The notes beneath the pieces are model-generated. The model saw only the letters and a list, made by a program, of their open reading frames with translations, did not search any database and was not told the DNA's origin. The translations under genes and the position numbers were made by a program. A DNA stretch of 64,000 nt from Parasponia andersonii (lineage: Eukaryota > Streptophyta > Magnoliopsida > Rosales > Cannabaceae), in assembly GCA_002914805.1 (NCBI GenBank), contig JXTB01000400.1, positions 126,174-190,173 of the forward strand, written 5' to 3'. Below, piece by piece: positions 51,422 to 63,149 of the stretch; the first letter of the stretch is position 1; each line of letters starts with the position of its first letter.

Positions 51422-52795
51422 ATTTAAAGGTGGCTAAAAAAGATATCATATCAGTGATATCAATTTTTGGTGTAACATTTTAGTATCCTAATTTTTACTC
51501 TTAAAATTAGTATATCTTCAAATATATTATGTCAATATTTCGATAATCTAACGAAAAAAGACAATCAATGTACTACAAACAGCGAATCAGATTAAAATAA
51601 ATCTAAAATCTTGTATAATAAAATTGTTATATTTTCAAATATGCCATGTCAGTTTATAGATATAATAATAATAATAATAAAAAAATGTACCAAAACTTAG
51701 AATCTAATAAAAATGGAGATATGGTACAGTTTTATAAAATTTTTATATCTTTGAATATACCATGTAAATTTATAGATATGCCAACACGAAAATAAATATA
51801 TCAAAAACTTGGAAAATAAAACGGAGACGATTTATCTATAACCTATACCATTTCCCTAATAAACACAGCGGCCATTAGCTATAGACTAAAAAAAAGGCTC
51901 ATTTACTGAATGATTTTTTTTTTTAAAGGGATCTTAAGCAAAATGATAGTACTCTGGTTATTTAAAACAAAAATTATATTTCAAATGATGTAATAAAATA
52001 ATTGGTATATCAGTGTCAACAGAAAATCATAAAATGGCCATTGATTATAATGTGAAAAGGGCCATTTTTTAATTTGATCTTAAAAAAGGTCATTTCCTTT
52101 AAATAGGGGAAATTAGACATTATACGGTATTTTTAGAAAAAAAATTAAAAAATACAGTATTTTGCATTTTTTAAACTGCAATACATTAGAAAAATACTAT
52201 TTTTAAAATAATGACTAGTAACTGGTTACCAATTTTCAAAAACTGGTAACTAGTAAATAAATGTATTTATAACTAATATATAATTAGTAACTATTAACTA
52301 GTAATGAATTTTTAGAAACTATTAATCAATAATTATTTTTCTTTCCCAAAAAAAAAACCTAGTAATCATTTTAAAAATAATATTTCTCTACAAAAAATAA
52401 AAAGTGATATTTTTCTAATAAAACCGGTATAAAAATTTGAAAAAAGCCTAACTTCTTTATTTTTATAATTATTTTATATTTTTATAAGTAAAATTATTCG
52501 AAACTCTTTTAAAAAATACGAAATATAAATAAATTTGGTGAATACTATTTTTTTCTCATTAATTAAATCTACCACCATATCATTTTTTTTAATGAATTCT
52601 TGATGAATTCTTGACCAATTCTTGACAATCTTGACGTCAGTAATAAACTTGATAGATTCTTGACTAATTATTGACTAATTTTCTCTTAAAAGTGATAGAA
52701 TCTAATAGTAGTGGTAAATTTAGTTAAACATTTTAAAAAAGTGGTAATTCTCTACTTAACCCTTTAAATACTCATTCTCTCATGGTTCGCATCTT

Positions 52796-52845
52796 AACAA
52801 GGCCCAATATGTCGTGGACTGGGCCAAGTTGTCCAGGCCCAGATC
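52796..52845 (+). promoter_or_regulatory. Site II (TGGGCC/GGCCCA) cluster before the GTPase gene
   Basis: Three copies within 45 bp: AAGGCCCAAT (~52799), CTGGGCCAAG (~52820) and AGGCCCAGA (~52834). TCP-bound site II elements are known upstream of plant genes for ribosome and organelle biogenesis, which fits the downstream product. Start of transcription was not determined. Confidence 0.55.
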
Positions 52846-52945
52846 CATTTTTGTTGTAATTAAAAAATCAAATCTAATTTATCCAAGGAAGTTGAGAAGA
52901 GATCAGAACAGAGCAGAGAATAGATTTGACAGAGCAGCTTCATCA

Positions 52946-55900
52946 ATGTCTGTACAACTCTCCGGGCAGTGGCTGCCAAACTTTCCCACTGTGTCTGGGA
53001 AGTTCTCTCAGACCCAAACCAAACCAAAGCATCCTTTCTCTACTACAACTCTCTCTGCTACCGCTTCTCTTTCGTCTCCACCTCCCACTATCCAGGCAAC
53101 AATCCCCAACTCATACAATACTACTCTTACTTTGTTTTTTATATGTATTCGTCACAATTCATCTATATATACATGTATATATATGTATTCATTTTTTCTC
53201 TATGAATGAACGGGAAAGTGCAAAGCTTTTAACCCAAGTAGTTGCTGCCTGAGCTCCAGGAGTAGCCAGATTTTTTTTTAAATTAATTATTTTGTTTTTT
53301 TGAGCTAGGCAGGTTTTTTTCTTGATGGGTATTGCAAAAAATAATCTGGGCAGTGTTTATTCTCCCTAAAAGTTAATTTTATTCGTTTATATGAAGAAAA
53401 AAAATGGTGGGATTTCTTCAATGTAATGAGGGTTTGCTTTTTCTAGTCCTATTTTGGGTTGTATTAGAAACATACTATGCTTAATTTTTTACGTGGAATC
53501 CAATAATAATGCTGTGAGATTTAAATCCTATAGATGTTGTAATGATCTTTTAAAGGTAATGGAACACATTGCAGATTGTTGGTGGGAAAGCTCCAAGTTT
53601 ATATGTAGATGAAAGTTTGAATTCGTTTGGTTCCCAAGTTGAGGATGACTGGGTTGATCTGGATACAGATCTTTACCACTGGACTAAGGCGCTACGCCCT
53701 GTTCAGGTACGAATTAACTGTTGTTAAGATATTTATAAATGGATATTTGAGGTGATAGTTTGGTGTATTTCATTATTTCAAGAACTGGGAACTGATGATT
53801 TATTCTTGAAAATGCTTGTTTGGTGATGATTATTGGGCAGTGGTATCCTGGTCATATTGCGAAAACGGAAAAAGAACTTAAAGAACAGCTCAAGTTGATG
53901 GATGTGGTGATAGAGGTGCGAGATGCAAGGATTCCTATGTCCACTAGTCATCCACAGGTGAGAGCTTCTCCATATAATGTTGGTAATTATAGTTAGAATG
54001 TGTTAGATGGTCGTTTGAAGATAAATAACATGATTAGCATCTAACGTGAGAAATTGTTGCTAGATTCTGAGTTATGTAATTTGTATTTGCGATGATTTGT
54101 ACTACTATTGAATAAACATAATGCAAATGCCAAAATCAAAATGCGATATTTATTAATAAGATTGGTAAACATAAGTCTTAGGACTTGCTATGACATTGAG
54201 GGCATGACTAACCCATAATGAAATAAATCATAAAGTTTTTGGATTTGGAGAGGAATTAGAAGGAATCAAAAATCGGTCGATCCCTTCTTAATTTGACTAA
54301 TCATGTGAAGGATATATCAAAATTTGTTTTAGTAAACACAGGAGTGGATGAGAAAGGGAAACACTTCTCGTATTCCCATTCCCTTTATTGTTGACTGCGG
54401 CTTAGTAAAAATGGTGTGAATGTTCTTGATCTTTAACCTTTCTTGTAGTTTTTTTCTGAACAGATGGATGCATGGCTAGGTAATAGGAAAAGAATTTTGG
54501 TTTTGAATAGAGAAGACATGATATCTACGGCGGACCGGAATGCTTGGGCAGCTTATTATGCAAGGCAGGGGACAAAAGTTGTCTTTTCAAATGGCCAACA
54601 TGGAATGGTACTTTATTTTTGCTTGAAATAAGAAGAATGACACATAGAGAGATTCTCTACCAGTTTTCCTTAATTTTGAATATCACAGCAGAATATAATT
54701 GCACCCACGTTGTAAGTACAGGGCACCATGAAGCTAAGCCGGTTAGCCAAGGCATTAGCTGCAGGTGTAAATGTCAAACGCAGAGCCAAAGGACTACTTC
54801 CTCGTCCGGTAGGTTCGAATATACTGATATAGTATGCCAATGTTGAATGTTACAATATCAAGTTATTTCTTTTGAAAGCAATGGCCTTTGTTCATATTTT
54901 TCTGGGGAAAAAAAGAGAAACTTTCACTATCTTTTTGTTTAATGTCTAACAAAATTTATATTCCTTATTTTTATTCCTATGACTCTTTTATTTTTCTCGG
55001 ATAAGGAATACAAATAGTAATTTTGAGATATTTTTTTCTGCTGTTCATCTTCTTTTTGTATTATTAAAAGCATTTATTAACTAATCTTGCATGCTTATCC
55101 ATTAATAAAAAGTTCGCTAAGCTCTTCCTCTTTCTTCATCATATTTTCATGCAGGATGTTTAGTTTATACGTCTCTTATTTATAAAATTTTTAAATGACT
55201 GTCGTTAGTATTTAAGTGGTTTATCCAGAATTTCAAAATTTTAAGCAATATATCATCTAAAAGTAAACTATTATTCTTCGTCTTTTATTTTTAGTTCTGG
55301 TTTTGATGAACTTGGAATAAGTCCGTTGAATGGTTCACGTAAAGTTTTTGAATAAGAGTTAAAGGGAAGTAGTTGGGAAAGTGTAACAGTTTTACTGTAA
55401 AATTTTTACTGTTGCTCTTGTCTAACACTTCAAAGTAAACGATGCTTAGTAAGAATTTCTTATTATCGCAGGTTCGAGCTGGAATAGTTGGTTATCCAAA
55501 TGTGGGGAAATCTTCTTTGATCAACCGCTTGTTGAAGCGACGGATGTGTCCAGCCGCTCCAAGACCAGGTGTTACAAGAGAACTGAAGTAGGCCTTTCCG
55601 CTTTTGTTACTTAAATTACCTTAGAAGATACAGTTAGTGGTTAGAGAGAAAGAATTGAGGGTTTGAGACCACCTTATATTGCTACGTATTGTAAATTTCT
55701 TTAAATTGCATTCTTTCACATTCCATGGGAGATTATACAATATCTCAGGGCATTTTACGTTCTCTGATTTTCTAATGAAAATAGTCCAGCTCAGTGAAGG
55801 AGCACACTGAAATTTGTGTACGTGTTTAAACAAGATGTATAAAACATTCTTAGTGCCTAATATAGAAGAGATTTTTAAGTTTCTGGAATCCCACAAAAAT

Positions 55901-57161
55901 AAAAGTAAATCGTGTCATAGTTCAGAATTCATTAGTGAGGTGTTCATAATTTTGTTTCTTTGTTCCATAAGTGGGAATTTGATGCCAAAAAACTATACAC
56001 GATCTTATATAATCAACATATAAAAGTTAAAATACTTGCTCTTCTAACATATTTTTTTGTTGCTGTGTATCTTTGTTGTTCCATTCAAAGGTGGGTTCGT
56101 TTTGGGAAAGATCTTGAGTTGCTAGACTCTCCTGGTATAATTCCAATGAGGATCAGTGATCAGTCTGCTGCAATAAAGCTTGCTATATGTGATGACATTG
56201 GGGAAAGATCCTATGATTTTTCTGATGTTGCTGCGATTCTTGTACAGATTCTGACAAAGCTTCCATCAGTAGGTATATATTCTACGATGCCCATGTTTTA
56301 GTATTTCTTATTTGAAAGTATCACAGTAACAACTTCAACTCTGGTTTCAGTGCCACCTTTAAGACAGATTGAATAATTTCACGGAATAGGGAAATATACT
56401 TTTGGTTTTTTAAGTTAATAAGCACCTCCTTTCTTGGCACCTTAAACTGTTGAGAGAGAATTTGTTATTGTTTTAATTTAAACTGTTGAAACAGAGTTTG
56501 TTATTGTTTTAATTCTGACTTAACGTTTTCTTAATCTATAGCAAGTTCTGTAACACTGAATTACTTTTGAGTACTTTTGCATGTTATCTTGGTCTCGTTG
56601 TTAGATTCCAATCTGCTGGGTGAACTATGTTCAAGATCAAGTTTTGTTTTTGCTTTACTATGCATCCTTATTCCAATTTTCATTTCATTTTCAGGTATAG
56701 AGGCTCTTCACAAGCGCTACAAGATTGATGTGGATGGCCATCACGGTAGATTGTACGATACTTTCTTCGCGTGGAAAATTTTCAGTCTTCTTTTAATATA
56801 TATATGTGTGTGTGTGTGTTTGAACTGGATCTTTTTGCATGGTAAGCCAAGTGAGCTTAAACTTTAAGCCAGGACTGGAAAAATAAGTATAATTTATACC
56901 AAAAACAAAAGGGTAAGGGGGAAAAAAGAGATAGGGATGACTCAGATGAGTCTCAATGGCATAAAGTGACAAACGGTAAATTTAGTTATGCCCTCCTTTT
57001 TAATTATTTTCATTGCTGCTACTTTTTCATTGTGCAGATTCGTTCACAAGCTTGCACTTCAATTGTTCAACGGGGACAATAACCAAGCAGCATTCCGTGT
57101 CTTGACAGATTTTCGGAAAGGCAAGTTTGGTTGGATAGCATTAGAGCGGCCTCCGCGGTAA
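52946..57161 (+). CDS. DGP3: DAR GTPase 3, chloroplastic (circularly permuted YlqF/RbgA-type GTPase)
   Basis: Nine exons: 52946-53095, 53575-53706, 53841-53957, 54464-54607, 54722-54808, 55472-55587, 56091-56272, 56695-56752, 57038-57161 (369 aa). Bacterial relatives assist late assembly of the large ribosomal subunit; the plant protein acts in the chloroplast. Residues 1-50 form a Ser/Thr-rich transit peptide. The family motif DAR is at ~126 ([10 protein letters not shown]). GTPase motifs appear in permuted order: G4 NRED (148-151), G1 GYPNVGKSS (217-225), G2 in GVTRE, G3 DSPG (261-264). The C-terminus ([21 protein letters not shown]) matches the family. Length agrees with Arabidopsis At4g02790 as remembered. 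Intron 1 appears to use a GC donor (CAG|GCAACA), since TIQ|IVGGK is the family junction and no GT gives it. An in-frame ATG at 52814 would add 44 residues but lies before the conserved start. Confidence 0.93.
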
Positions 57162-58500
57162 TACTACTTGTTAGCTTAGTGGTAGGCTAGGACTTTGCCA
57201 AGCTTCATAGCCACTATTGCTTCTATATATCTACTGAGAGATGCACTAGTTTCAAATCCTTATGGAGTCTGAAGCTTCAACTTCATATCCGCATTGATGA
57301 AAGAAAACAAGGCTGTTTGGAAAGTTTTTATAAAAGCTCAGACTGGTTAATACAGTCTGTTTGGAAAGTGGCTCTGGAGATTACAATTTACAAGTTTGCC
57401 TCTAACACAGCCTGTATATAGATGGCCCTTCTCAGTTCTCAGTCTTCGCTTTTATATGGCTCATAGTCTCAATCTGGGATGCTTTTAGACTAGTGGATTT
57501 ATGTGTAGTTCTGTACAAGGATTATACAATCTGCATCATACATAAAACTTCAGGGGCACATTTTTGTATTAATATATGGATTGTTTGATATTGTGTATAG
57601 TAAAATAACTACCATTTTATTACATAGTATGGTATAAAATTCAACTTTCGAGAAGGAAAGATGGTAAATTCCACGAGATTGTACCTATAATTTGCAGCTC
57701 CATGCCCTAAGGTTTAACTATAATTTGTTTTTGGGTCGCGTAGAGGGGATAACTACATTCCAATATTCTGTCATAGAGTCCTAACATTTTGAGATTAATT
57801 ATTTTATTGGTCCCTAAATTAAAATATTGAGAAACTTCATTTTGATATTTGAATTTAATTTTTAAATATTCAAACTATTCCCTATTAGTCCTAGAAGACT
57901 TATTCTGTTAGAAATGTGTTAATTAATGGACACATTAGTAATAATTTAAATATTTAATACTAGTATTGATCGCTCAATTTTGAAAAAGTTTCATTTTAGT
58001 CCCCTTTTTTGGTTAATAATTAACAGGAAATGTTTAAAAAAAAAAGACTAATGGAAATCTTTTTTAAGAGTTTAACGACGAAAAGAGATGTCATCCATCG
58101 CTGTGGACATTCTTGACACGTTTGTAGCTAACACTATTCATATTGTCAATTAGAGTTGATTGAAAAAAAAAAAAAAAAGAATAAACCCTCAAGTTATGTT
58201 ATTTGTTTCCCAACAATTAAAACATGTATAAAAAATACCGTTTACTAACTTAAATTGGACAAAATATAGAAAGAAAGATGATACCAAATTTTTGAATTTC
58301 AAAATGCGAAGTTATTATTATTATTATTATTATTGTAGACATCAAAATATAGGATTTAAATTACAAAATATCAGACTACTGGGTTTTTTTTTTTTTTTTT
58401 TTTTCAGTTAACTCTTTGTCAACAATTTATAACCCAATATCCCAGAAGTAAAAGAAAAAGAAAACAAAAAAAGTAAAAACAATCCCAAACCAAACAATAA
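57162..58500. other. Intergenic DNA between the GTPase and Myb/SANT genes
   Basis: 3' UTR of the GTPase at the left. A TTA microsatellite lies at ~58313 and poly-T at ~58385. No other feature was seen. Confidence 0.5.
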
Positions 58501-58852
58501 ATTGGTCTTCTCTCTATTCTGGATAACCCTATACCGCTTTTTGCCAGTCAAGAGACTCAATTCTCAAAGCTCAACATTCAAACAAGCTATTATCTTGCCT
58601 AACAGGTGATCTCCTTGTCCTACTCTTAGCCACTGTTTGTTTGCTTCTTCTTCTTTTATTTATTTTATTTTTTCTATTTTTAATGAGAAAATTTCCTGCA
58701 AAAACTTGATCTTTCTACTCCTCCACGACATTTTTCCCTCCAATTTTCTCGGCAGCTAAACAGATTGTTAATATAATACTTTAAAAAATGGGAGAACAGG
58801 AATACCGTTTTGAAATTTGGATTGAGGGTCTTTTAATTTTCATGATGAGCAG

Positions 58853-60999
58853 GTGAAAAAAATGGAGAATGGTGGGTTTTCTGGCACTAATGGTGGAACT
58901 CTGAGAGCTAATTGGACTCAATCACAGGACATTTACTTCATTGAGCTATTGCTTGAACAATTGAGGAGAGGGAACAAGACTGGTCATGGGTTCAGGAAGC
59001 AATCATGGGGTGAGATGCTTGTGTTGTTCAATTCAAAATTTGGGTTTCAATATGACACAGATGTTCTCAAAAACCGACTCAAAAGGTTTAGGAAGCAATA
59101 TAATGAGATGAAGGTTCTTGTTAATCAAACTGGGTTTAAGTGGGATCAATCAATGAAGATGGCAATCGCTGATGATAAGGCATGGAGTGAGTATATCAAG
59201 GTAAAGCAACTTCAACACTACGTTTGGTACCAAATTTATTCTTTCTATTTTTGTTTAGTTATTCAGTTAAACGAATGATTCATTGTTGTAGGATATAGCA
59301 ACAACCATTTTCATTAGAGAAAAAACCAATGTTCATTTTTTTTTTTCTCAAAAATGTGTTTGTCATTTGATTTGGCGGGGTTTCATTAGATAGGAATAGC
59401 TTTGATAAATGCTGATAACTCTCAGATGGAGTGTTAGAATCTCAAAATCTTTTAGACAATGAACTATTGGTTCTAAGCCGTCTTTGGTGATAAGTCAACA
59501 ATTTAATTTGCTTTTCTTGCTTTTTCTTGATAAACCATTGCTTATATGTAGATGTGCGAATATCTGCTAGGAAAGTAAAAGGGGGGCCTGAAAACACACA
59601 GCCAAATTGCTGATCTGTGGATTAGACAAAATAATCATATTATTGTTCATAGTTTCGATTTAATACTTGCTTTTAAGATCATGCCATGTCAATTTGTCTT
59701 GTCATTTGGTGTAAAAATTTAGTACAGTGTTTATTACCTTGAATTTCTACTTGTTGGTAATTTCAGGTTTCAAATGAGCTTGCACTTCTGTATAAATGCA
59801 GGCCAATCCGGAAATGCAACCATACAGATCTCGAGTTGTGCCATATTATAATGAGTTGTGTATAATATGTGGGCATGCTGTTGCTGATGGAAGATATAGT
59901 CTTTCTTGTTTTGATTTGGACTTTGAAAATGAAGGTGGGTGTAGAATTTTAAGTGGGAAAAGTCCTTTCCTTTTAAATCAATTTGGTGATCTTTAGTTGT
60001 GTTTAGCTATCTTTTCGTTGATCGTTTTTGTTTACTTATTATTCTAAAATTTTTGTTCTAAAGCGTTGGAAGCTGTAAATCCCACAAAGGATGATCCTAA
60101 AAGAATTGATTGGTCAGACTCTATGGAGCAGTTTTTCATTGAACTGTTGTTGGAGCAGGTGTGTAAAGGGAATAAGATTGGCCGGACCTTCAAGAAGAAA
60201 TCATGGGTTTGCATGATCTCATCCTTCAATGCCAAATTTGGTGTCCAGTACAGTAGATATGTCTTGAAGAATCGATACAATATTTTGAGGAGGCACTACA
60301 CTAACCTAAAGATTTTGCTTGGTCAAAGGGGGTTTAATTGGGATGAGGCGCAGAAAAAGGTGGTAGCTGATGATGTAGTCTGGAATGATTATGTCAAGGT
60401 GTCTAAAACCGTTCTCATTTGATGCAATCTTTATGTTTTGACACTATCCGCTGCTTGTCTTACTCTGTTTCAAATTGCAGGAACATCCCAACTTTCAAAT
60501 GTACAAGAACATAGCAATGCCATGTTATACTGGTATGTGTACCATATGCCGAAATGAGGCTACTTCGAGGAAAGATTGTAGAGATCAACCAAGTTGCAGT
60601 AAGCCAATTCTGAAGGAGGAAGCCATTGAGAGGAAAGTTAATGGAGAATCTATGCGTACTGTGAACAAGTCTGGTATACATGAAAAGAAAAGGGGTCAAC
60701 CTGAGATTACGCCAACTATACAACCATCTGAAAAAGAAGAAAGAATTGACAACGATGTAGGAGATGCTTTTAAAGAGATGGCAGCTGCAGTTTCATCATT
60801 GACAAAGAAACGAAAGGAAGAGAAATCTGTATCTATAGAGAATGTAATTGGTATACTGCAGGGTATTCCGGACATTGACGACGAGTTGCTACTGGATGCC
60901 TGTGACTTTTTGGAGGATGCAAAAAGGGCCAGGATGTTTTTAGCTTTAGATTCAACCTTGAGAAAGAAGTGGTTGATTAGGAAGCTTCGTCCGCAGTAA
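58853..60999 (+). CDS. Protein with two Myb/SANT-like DNA-binding modules
   Basis: ATG at 58862; four coding exons: 58862-59200, 59802-59934, 60064-60398, 60481-60999 (441 aa). A leader intron ends at 58852, probably from a donor near 58606. Residues ~15-112 and ~171-268 are two copies of the Myb/SANT-like domain (Myb_DNA-bind_3; WT or WS start, [10 protein letters not shown]...FN.KFG.QY....LKNR, then W.EY(I/V)K). Each is followed by a similar tail (NP(E)MQPYRS...CIICG and HPNFQMYKN...CTICR). Related plant proteins such as LIMYB, and the Myb-like partner proteins of PIF/Harbinger transposons, carry one such domain. The C-terminal ~170 residues contain a KKRKEEK basic patch and an acidic helical end. 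Probable role: nuclear DNA-binding or regulatory protein; target unknown. Four junctions keep frame, so the gene looks intact. Confidence 0.88.
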
Positions 61000-61633
61000 T
61001 AATCTTCAATTTGCTGTCGTTCTCCCATTACACATAGTTACAGAAAAAAATGCACCTATAGCGTTGTCTTTCCATTGTTCTAGTCTTAGACGCCATTAAA
61101 ATTACCTCATATGTAGTAAACAACAATGGTCTATCGAAGAACTATTTATGACATTCACTTTGTGTACTTCTATCTTTTTTAATTCTAATTGGTTTATGCA
61201 TTCTACCCATGTAGCAGAATTTGTAAAATTGGGCAAGAGACCAGTTAAGTTACTTTTATGCGTCTTTGAGTCTTAAATCACCACTCAGTTATTGTTATGG
61301 CCAAATTTGATATGAAATTCGCATGTTTTGTCCGAAATAGACTATCAAAAGGAATTTCAATCGAAAGTAGAGCCCATTTTTGATATTTTGTCACCATTGA
61401 AATAACTTGCCAAGTCCCAAAGAGATAGTTTTGGATGTAAGTACCAAGTTGTAGCACATCCTTCCTATGAAAAGAGAATTACGGCTTTTGTCCCATCTTA
61501 GACTGTTAGGTGGCTCTCCTCTTCATAGCTTCTTGATACAATTAGAATCAGAGTTCTGTGAGGCTTGGTATTCCTGCCCAGTTATGTTTAATAAAGTATA
61601 TTAGAAAAATACTAAAAGAGAGTACACACGATT
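61000..61633. other. 3' flank of the Myb/SANT gene
   Basis: No coding sequence was recognised. Confidence 0.45.

Positions 61634-61713
<80 letters not shown>
61634..61713 (+). tRNA. tRNA-Leu (anticodon UAG)
   Basis: 80-nt class II tRNA. Acceptor GACAGTT pairs with AGCTGTC, discriminator A; D-arm TGGCCGAGTGGTCTAAGGCG; anticodon stem CCAGA/TCTGG with loop TTTAGGC; long variable arm GTCCGAAAGGGC; T-arm GTGGG-TTCAAAT-CCCAC. No intron. A TTTT run follows. An open frame running through it is incidental. Confidence 0.97.
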
Positions 61714-62096
61714 GTTTTATGATACTTTTAGCAAAGATTATTTCATTGTATTTCAGTATTTCATATATTCCATATATATATATATATATATATATTTCAC
61801 TTTTGAACAATTTCTGTCCCAAATGCTAAAATTAGAACACTTGGATTATAGATAAACTATATTTAATGTAATTTTCTTTTGACAGAATATATTGTACAAC
61901 AATGGCATGGCAATACAACCAACAAGTTTGAAGAGATTAAAAAAAAAAAGTAAAAATGGTATGATGTTATGGAATTGTATTCTGTTCCCTTAAATATACT
62001 TTGATTGTAGGAGATCCAAGAAGAAGAGACTGAAGCTTTCTGTAGTAACTTTGTAGATGATATTATAACCTGATTTTTTTTTCCTTCATAGGAACT
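61714..62096. other. AT-rich spacer
   Basis: Contains a TA microsatellite (~61778). A 119-codon minus-strand frame across 61863-62222 has no features in its own frame. Confidence 0.4.
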
Positions 62097-62109
62097 AGCC
62101 TCGGCATAC

Positions 62110-62229
62110 AATAGCATCATTAAACAACCTGAGAGCATCTGTTGTTGAAAGGGATTTTGCAGATTCATACAATTTCTGAAACTTTCCTTCCAAAATGTCG
62201 TCTGGAAGTAAGGATAGCGCACTTCTCAT
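62110..62229 (-). pseudogene. Exon-like coding stretch of unknown family
   Basis: Reading down from the ATG at 62229, 40 codons give MRSALSLLPDDILEGKFQ, then KLYESAKSLSTTDALRLFNDAI, ending at a good donor (ATT|GTATGC). An in-frame stop follows three codons later if the site is not used, and a stop lies just upstream of the ATG. The composition is strongly protein-like and helical, but I recognise no family and find no convincing second exon. It may be a gene fragment or the first exon of a small gene. Confidence 0.4.
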
Positions 62230-62535
62230 GGATTAGGAGATCACCATTCACTCATAAGGGAAAGAACAAATAAACAAAATCAATGACGAAGAACAATGAA
62301 ACTTGTCGTCAGGAAGAAAAGAAAAGAAAAAAAAAAAAAAAAAAAGAAAAAAGAAAAAAGAAGAAGAGAAAAGAATACATGGTTTTTAAGTTCCTCCCTG
62401 TTTCACACCTCTAACAATACCCCAGTTGTATCCAACAGAGACAGATTAGATTGCTTAAACCCAATATTAAATCCCTCTTGTGCACCAGCTTCTTTTCCCA
62501 CTATAAGACCGTCACCATATCCAATCTAAAACATT
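62230..62535. other. Purine-rich spacer
   Basis: An A/G-rich low-complexity tract at ~62320-62375 produces open but meaningless Lys-rich frames. Confidence 0.5.
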
Positions 62536-62996
62536 CAGGCCTTGTTTGGTAAACGGGATTAGGATTGGATTGTAATAGATTGGATTAGATAAACTTATAA
62601 ACGGGATTAGGATTGGATTGTAATAGATTGGATTAGATAAACTTAATACTATGTTATGTTTGGTGTAGTATTAGATTGTATTAGTATTATTATTATAATG
62701 TGGGATCCATTTTTTATTCGAATGTGTAATAAATTTATTTTATATTAGTTTAAATATTAAAAAATATTTATAATATGGGACCCACTAGTCCAAAAAATTA
62801 AAATAAATGCGAGTTCCATTATTTTTGAGAGAGATTAATAATCCCACACTTTAAAATGTGATAAATTATCTCACTTACATAAGACTATTTTGAGGTCGTG
62901 GATTATTTATCTTAATCCTAAATTGATATCAAACATGAGTATGGGATAAATAATCCCAATCTCAATTCTAGTTCCACGTACCAATCAAGGGCTTAA
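62536..62996. mobile_element. MITE-like element (~460 bp) with imperfect terminal inverted repeats
   Basis: The left end GGCCTTGTTTGGTAAACGGG and the right end, read on the minus strand, AAGCCCTTGATTGGTACGTGG are imperfect complements, and both are followed by GATTAGGATTGG-type blocks. There is no coding capacity. Ends of this type (GGCC.TGTTTGGTA) occur in DNA-transposon MITEs of plants. Target duplication is unclear (TCA or TTA next to the ends). Confidence 0.65.
62550..62645. repeat. Two identical tandem 48-bp units within the MITE
   Basis: TAAACGGGATTAGGATTGGA, then TTGTAATAGATTGGATTAGA, then TAAACT and two or three more bases, occurs twice without a break and without differences. The duplication is therefore recent. 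Confidence 0.95.
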
Positions 62997-63149
62997 GAAA
63001 GAATGCAAAATTAGTATATCCACAGCCAAAGAAACTTCCCTTTTTTCCTAATAGAAAAAGAAATCCATCTTTTCTTTGTTGTAGTATGAAAAGTGAAAAA
63101 TAGAAAGACTCTTGCATGGAAAGCCACTGAAGACAACTGCAGATGGTAA

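Larger units (their letters stand above)
47084..52790. other. Gene-poor AT-rich region with scattered repeats
   Basis: No protein or RNA gene was recognised. Besides the tandem and MITE-like repeats listed separately there are poly-T tracts at ~48762, 49250 and 51910, and repeated phrases such as 'ttcttgatgaattcttgac' at ~52600. This looks like old transposon debris. Confidence 0.5.

Noticed and set aside
52926..53252. Alternative frames over the GTPase first exon
   Set aside because: Only the frame starting at 52946 continues into the conserved IVGGKAP exon.
61640..61855. 71-codon plus-strand frame
   Set aside because: Runs through the tRNA-Leu gene and a TA microsatellite.
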